Positions 6,384 through 6,813 of a stretch of DNA of 6,813 bases are shown piece by piece. Within the stretch, counting starts at the first letter, position 1. Each line of letters begins with the position of its first letter. The stretch lies in contig PMNJ01000182.1 in the NCBI GenBank assembly GCA_003162595.1, positions 3,397 through 10,209 of the forward strand, written 5' to 3'. A program made the position numbers and the translations under genes. The notes under the pieces are model-generated. The model was not told the origin of the DNA. It made no database searches and saw nothing but the letters and a program-made list of their open reading frames with translations. The stretch is from Bacteroidales bacterium. GTDB lineage: Bacteria; Bacteroidota; Bacteroidia; Bacteroidales; VadinHA17.

Positions 6384-6390
6384 AGGAGGT
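6384..6390 (+). promoter_or_regulatory. Perfect Shine-Dalgarno sequence of hpf
   Basis: AGGAGGT lies 6 nt before the hpf ATG at 6397, a full 7-base complement to the standard anti-SD at ideal spacing. No other gene in this window has a comparable site. Bacteroidota mostly initiate without SD because the anti-SD is occluded in their 30S subunits, so this site may be regulatory rather than routine. It fixes the hpf start. Confidence 0.75.
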
Positions 6391-6396
6391 ACTACT

Positions 6397-6696
6397 ATGA
6401 ACATTCAGATTCATTCAGTTCGGTTTGATGCCGACAAAAAGCTAACCGATTTTGTTCATCAGAAACTGGAAAAACTGACCCAGTTTGATGAAGATATTGT
6501 TAATGCAGAAGTTTATCTTAGGCTAGACAAAGATCAGGAACGTGAGAATAAGATTAGCGAAATTAAGCTGGAGTTACCGGGTGGACCTTTATTTGCAAAG
6601 AAGCAAAGTAAAACATTTGAAGAAGCAACTGACGAAGCTATAGATGCCCTTAAAAAGCAGATTACCAGGCATAAACAAAAGATGAGAGGAGTCTGA
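6397..6696 (+). CDS. hpf: Hibernation promoting factor, short form (RaiA/HPF, S30AE family)
   Basis: A ribosome-associated factor that binds the 30S decoding and mRNA channel region, inactivating and preserving ribosomes in slow growth or starvation. It is 99 aa, matching the short HPF/YfiA class with a single beta-alpha-beta-beta-beta-alpha domain and no C-terminal dimerisation domain. Family features: the opening strand MNIQIHSVRFDADKKL with the helix DFVHQKLEKLTQF (18-30); the strands VNAEVYLRLD (35-44) and ISEIKLELPGG (53-63); and the final helix FEEATDEAIDALKKQITRHK (74-93), ending in a basic tail. It is the third gene of the rpsU operon, 30 nt after the recombinase stop. Placing hpf with rpsU couples a ribosome component to ribosome hibernation. 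No promoter with the full consensus was noticed directly upstream, so expression probably depends on the operon promoter plus the strong SD. Confidence 0.93.
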   Translation: MNIQIHSVRFDADKKLTDFVHQKLEKLTQFDEDIVNAEVYLRLDKDQERENKISEIKLELPGGPLFAKKQSKTFEEATDEAIDALKKQITRHKQKMRGV

Positions 6697-6721
6697 TTAT
6701 TCTATTTTCAAAAATATACAG

Positions 6722-6741
6722 TTTTATTTTGATAAATAAAA
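6722..6741. repeat. AT-only perfect palindrome overlapping a promoter -33 region
   Basis: TTTTATTT (6722-6729) and AAATAAAA (6734-6741) form a perfect 8-bp inverted repeat around TGAT. It contains the -33 TTTG (6728-6731) of the downstream promoter, so a dimeric regulator bound here would cover the promoter. A weak terminator for the hpf transcript is another possibility. It may be chance in very AT-rich sequence. Confidence 0.3.
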
Positions 6742-6759
6742 TTTAAATTCATACATTTG
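6728..6759 (+). promoter_or_regulatory. Consensus Bacteroidota promoter of the next operon downstream
   Basis: TTTG (6728-6731), a 20-nt spacer, then TACATTTG (6752-6759) match the phylum consensus exactly, with an AT-rich upstream region (6697-6727) that could serve as an UP-like element. Transcription would begin near 6763-6767 and run out of the window. The strength of the match and the leader features that follow suggest a highly expressed stable-RNA or translation operon. Confidence 0.65.
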
Positions 6760-6773
6760 CAAACCGTTTTTTA

Positions 6774-6808
6774 AGGGTGGATTATGCACCCTCGGGGCGT
6801 TCTTTAAA
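6774..6808 (+). other. Transcript leader with hairpin and boxA-like antitermination element
   Basis: AGGGTG (6774-6779) pairs with CACCCT (6787-6792) around a 7-nt loop. Seven bases further on is GTTCTTTAA (6799-6807), 8 of 9 identical to the E. coli boxA core GCTCTTTAA, which is bound by NusB-NusE in rRNA leaders. A promoter, hairpin and boxA in this order are what an rRNA or tRNA operon leader looks like. In many Bacteroidota a tRNA cluster and tuf follow hpf; an rRNA operon is the alternative. The RNA genes themselves are outside the window. Confidence 0.45.
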
Positions 6809-6813
6809 TTGCC

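Noticed and set aside
6811..6813. First bases (GCC) of a tRNA gene at the window end
   Set aside because: Three bases are not enough to call a tRNA, although a tRNA cluster would be expected nearby from gene order.

Overview
The window looks like a chromosomal segment of a Bacteroidota (Bacteroidetes) bacterium, probably Bacteroidia-like. Three things point there. The outer-membrane Omp85 protein is a lipidated TamA-like protein (TamL type). The gene order rpsU - Xer recombinase - hpf is one commonly seen in this phylum. Several promoters fit the Bacteroidota consensus TTG/TTTG - 19-21 nt - TAnnTTTG rather than sigma70 TTGACA/TATAAT, and most genes lack a Shine-Dalgarno (SD) sequence. Base composition is AT-rich and nothing indicates a plasmid or phage. 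Species cannot be told.

Left part, minus strand: the N-terminal half of an MFS transporter resembling the FLVCR family (651 down to the window edge), preceded by a TrmH/SpoU-family RNA 2'-O-methyltransferase (1465-683). Each has its own candidate promoter; the MFS promoter lies over the 3' end of the methyltransferase gene.

The divergent intergenic region 1466-1762 carries GC-rich palindromes: an 11-bp hairpin, then a roughly 87-bp compound inverted repeat built from two CCCCC-TAAA-GGGGG-like modules. A related palindrome is at 5020-5041. They look like copies of a dispersed intergenic repeat.

Right part, plus strand: tamL (1763-4114, TTG start, lipobox, POTRA region and 16-strand-type barrel); a membrane-anchored helix-hairpin-helix protein (4239-5003); then rpsU (bS21, 5236-5427), a complete Xer-type tyrosine recombinase (5479-6366) and a short hibernation promoting factor gene hpf (6397-6696). 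The last three are probably one operon driven by a consensus promoter at 5176-5206. hpf has a perfect AGGAGGT SD at ideal spacing, which stands out in a phylum whose ribosomes normally sequester the anti-SD with help from bS21, the product of the first gene of the same operon.

The window ends just after another consensus promoter (6728-6759), followed by a 6-bp hairpin and a boxA-like element. This reads as the leader of a stable-RNA or ribosomal-type operon (tRNA-tuf cluster or rRNA) whose body lies outside the window.

Most of the window is ordinary housekeeping sequence. I found no clear undescribed system. The hpf SD within the bS21 operon and the palindromic repeats are the observations most worth following.
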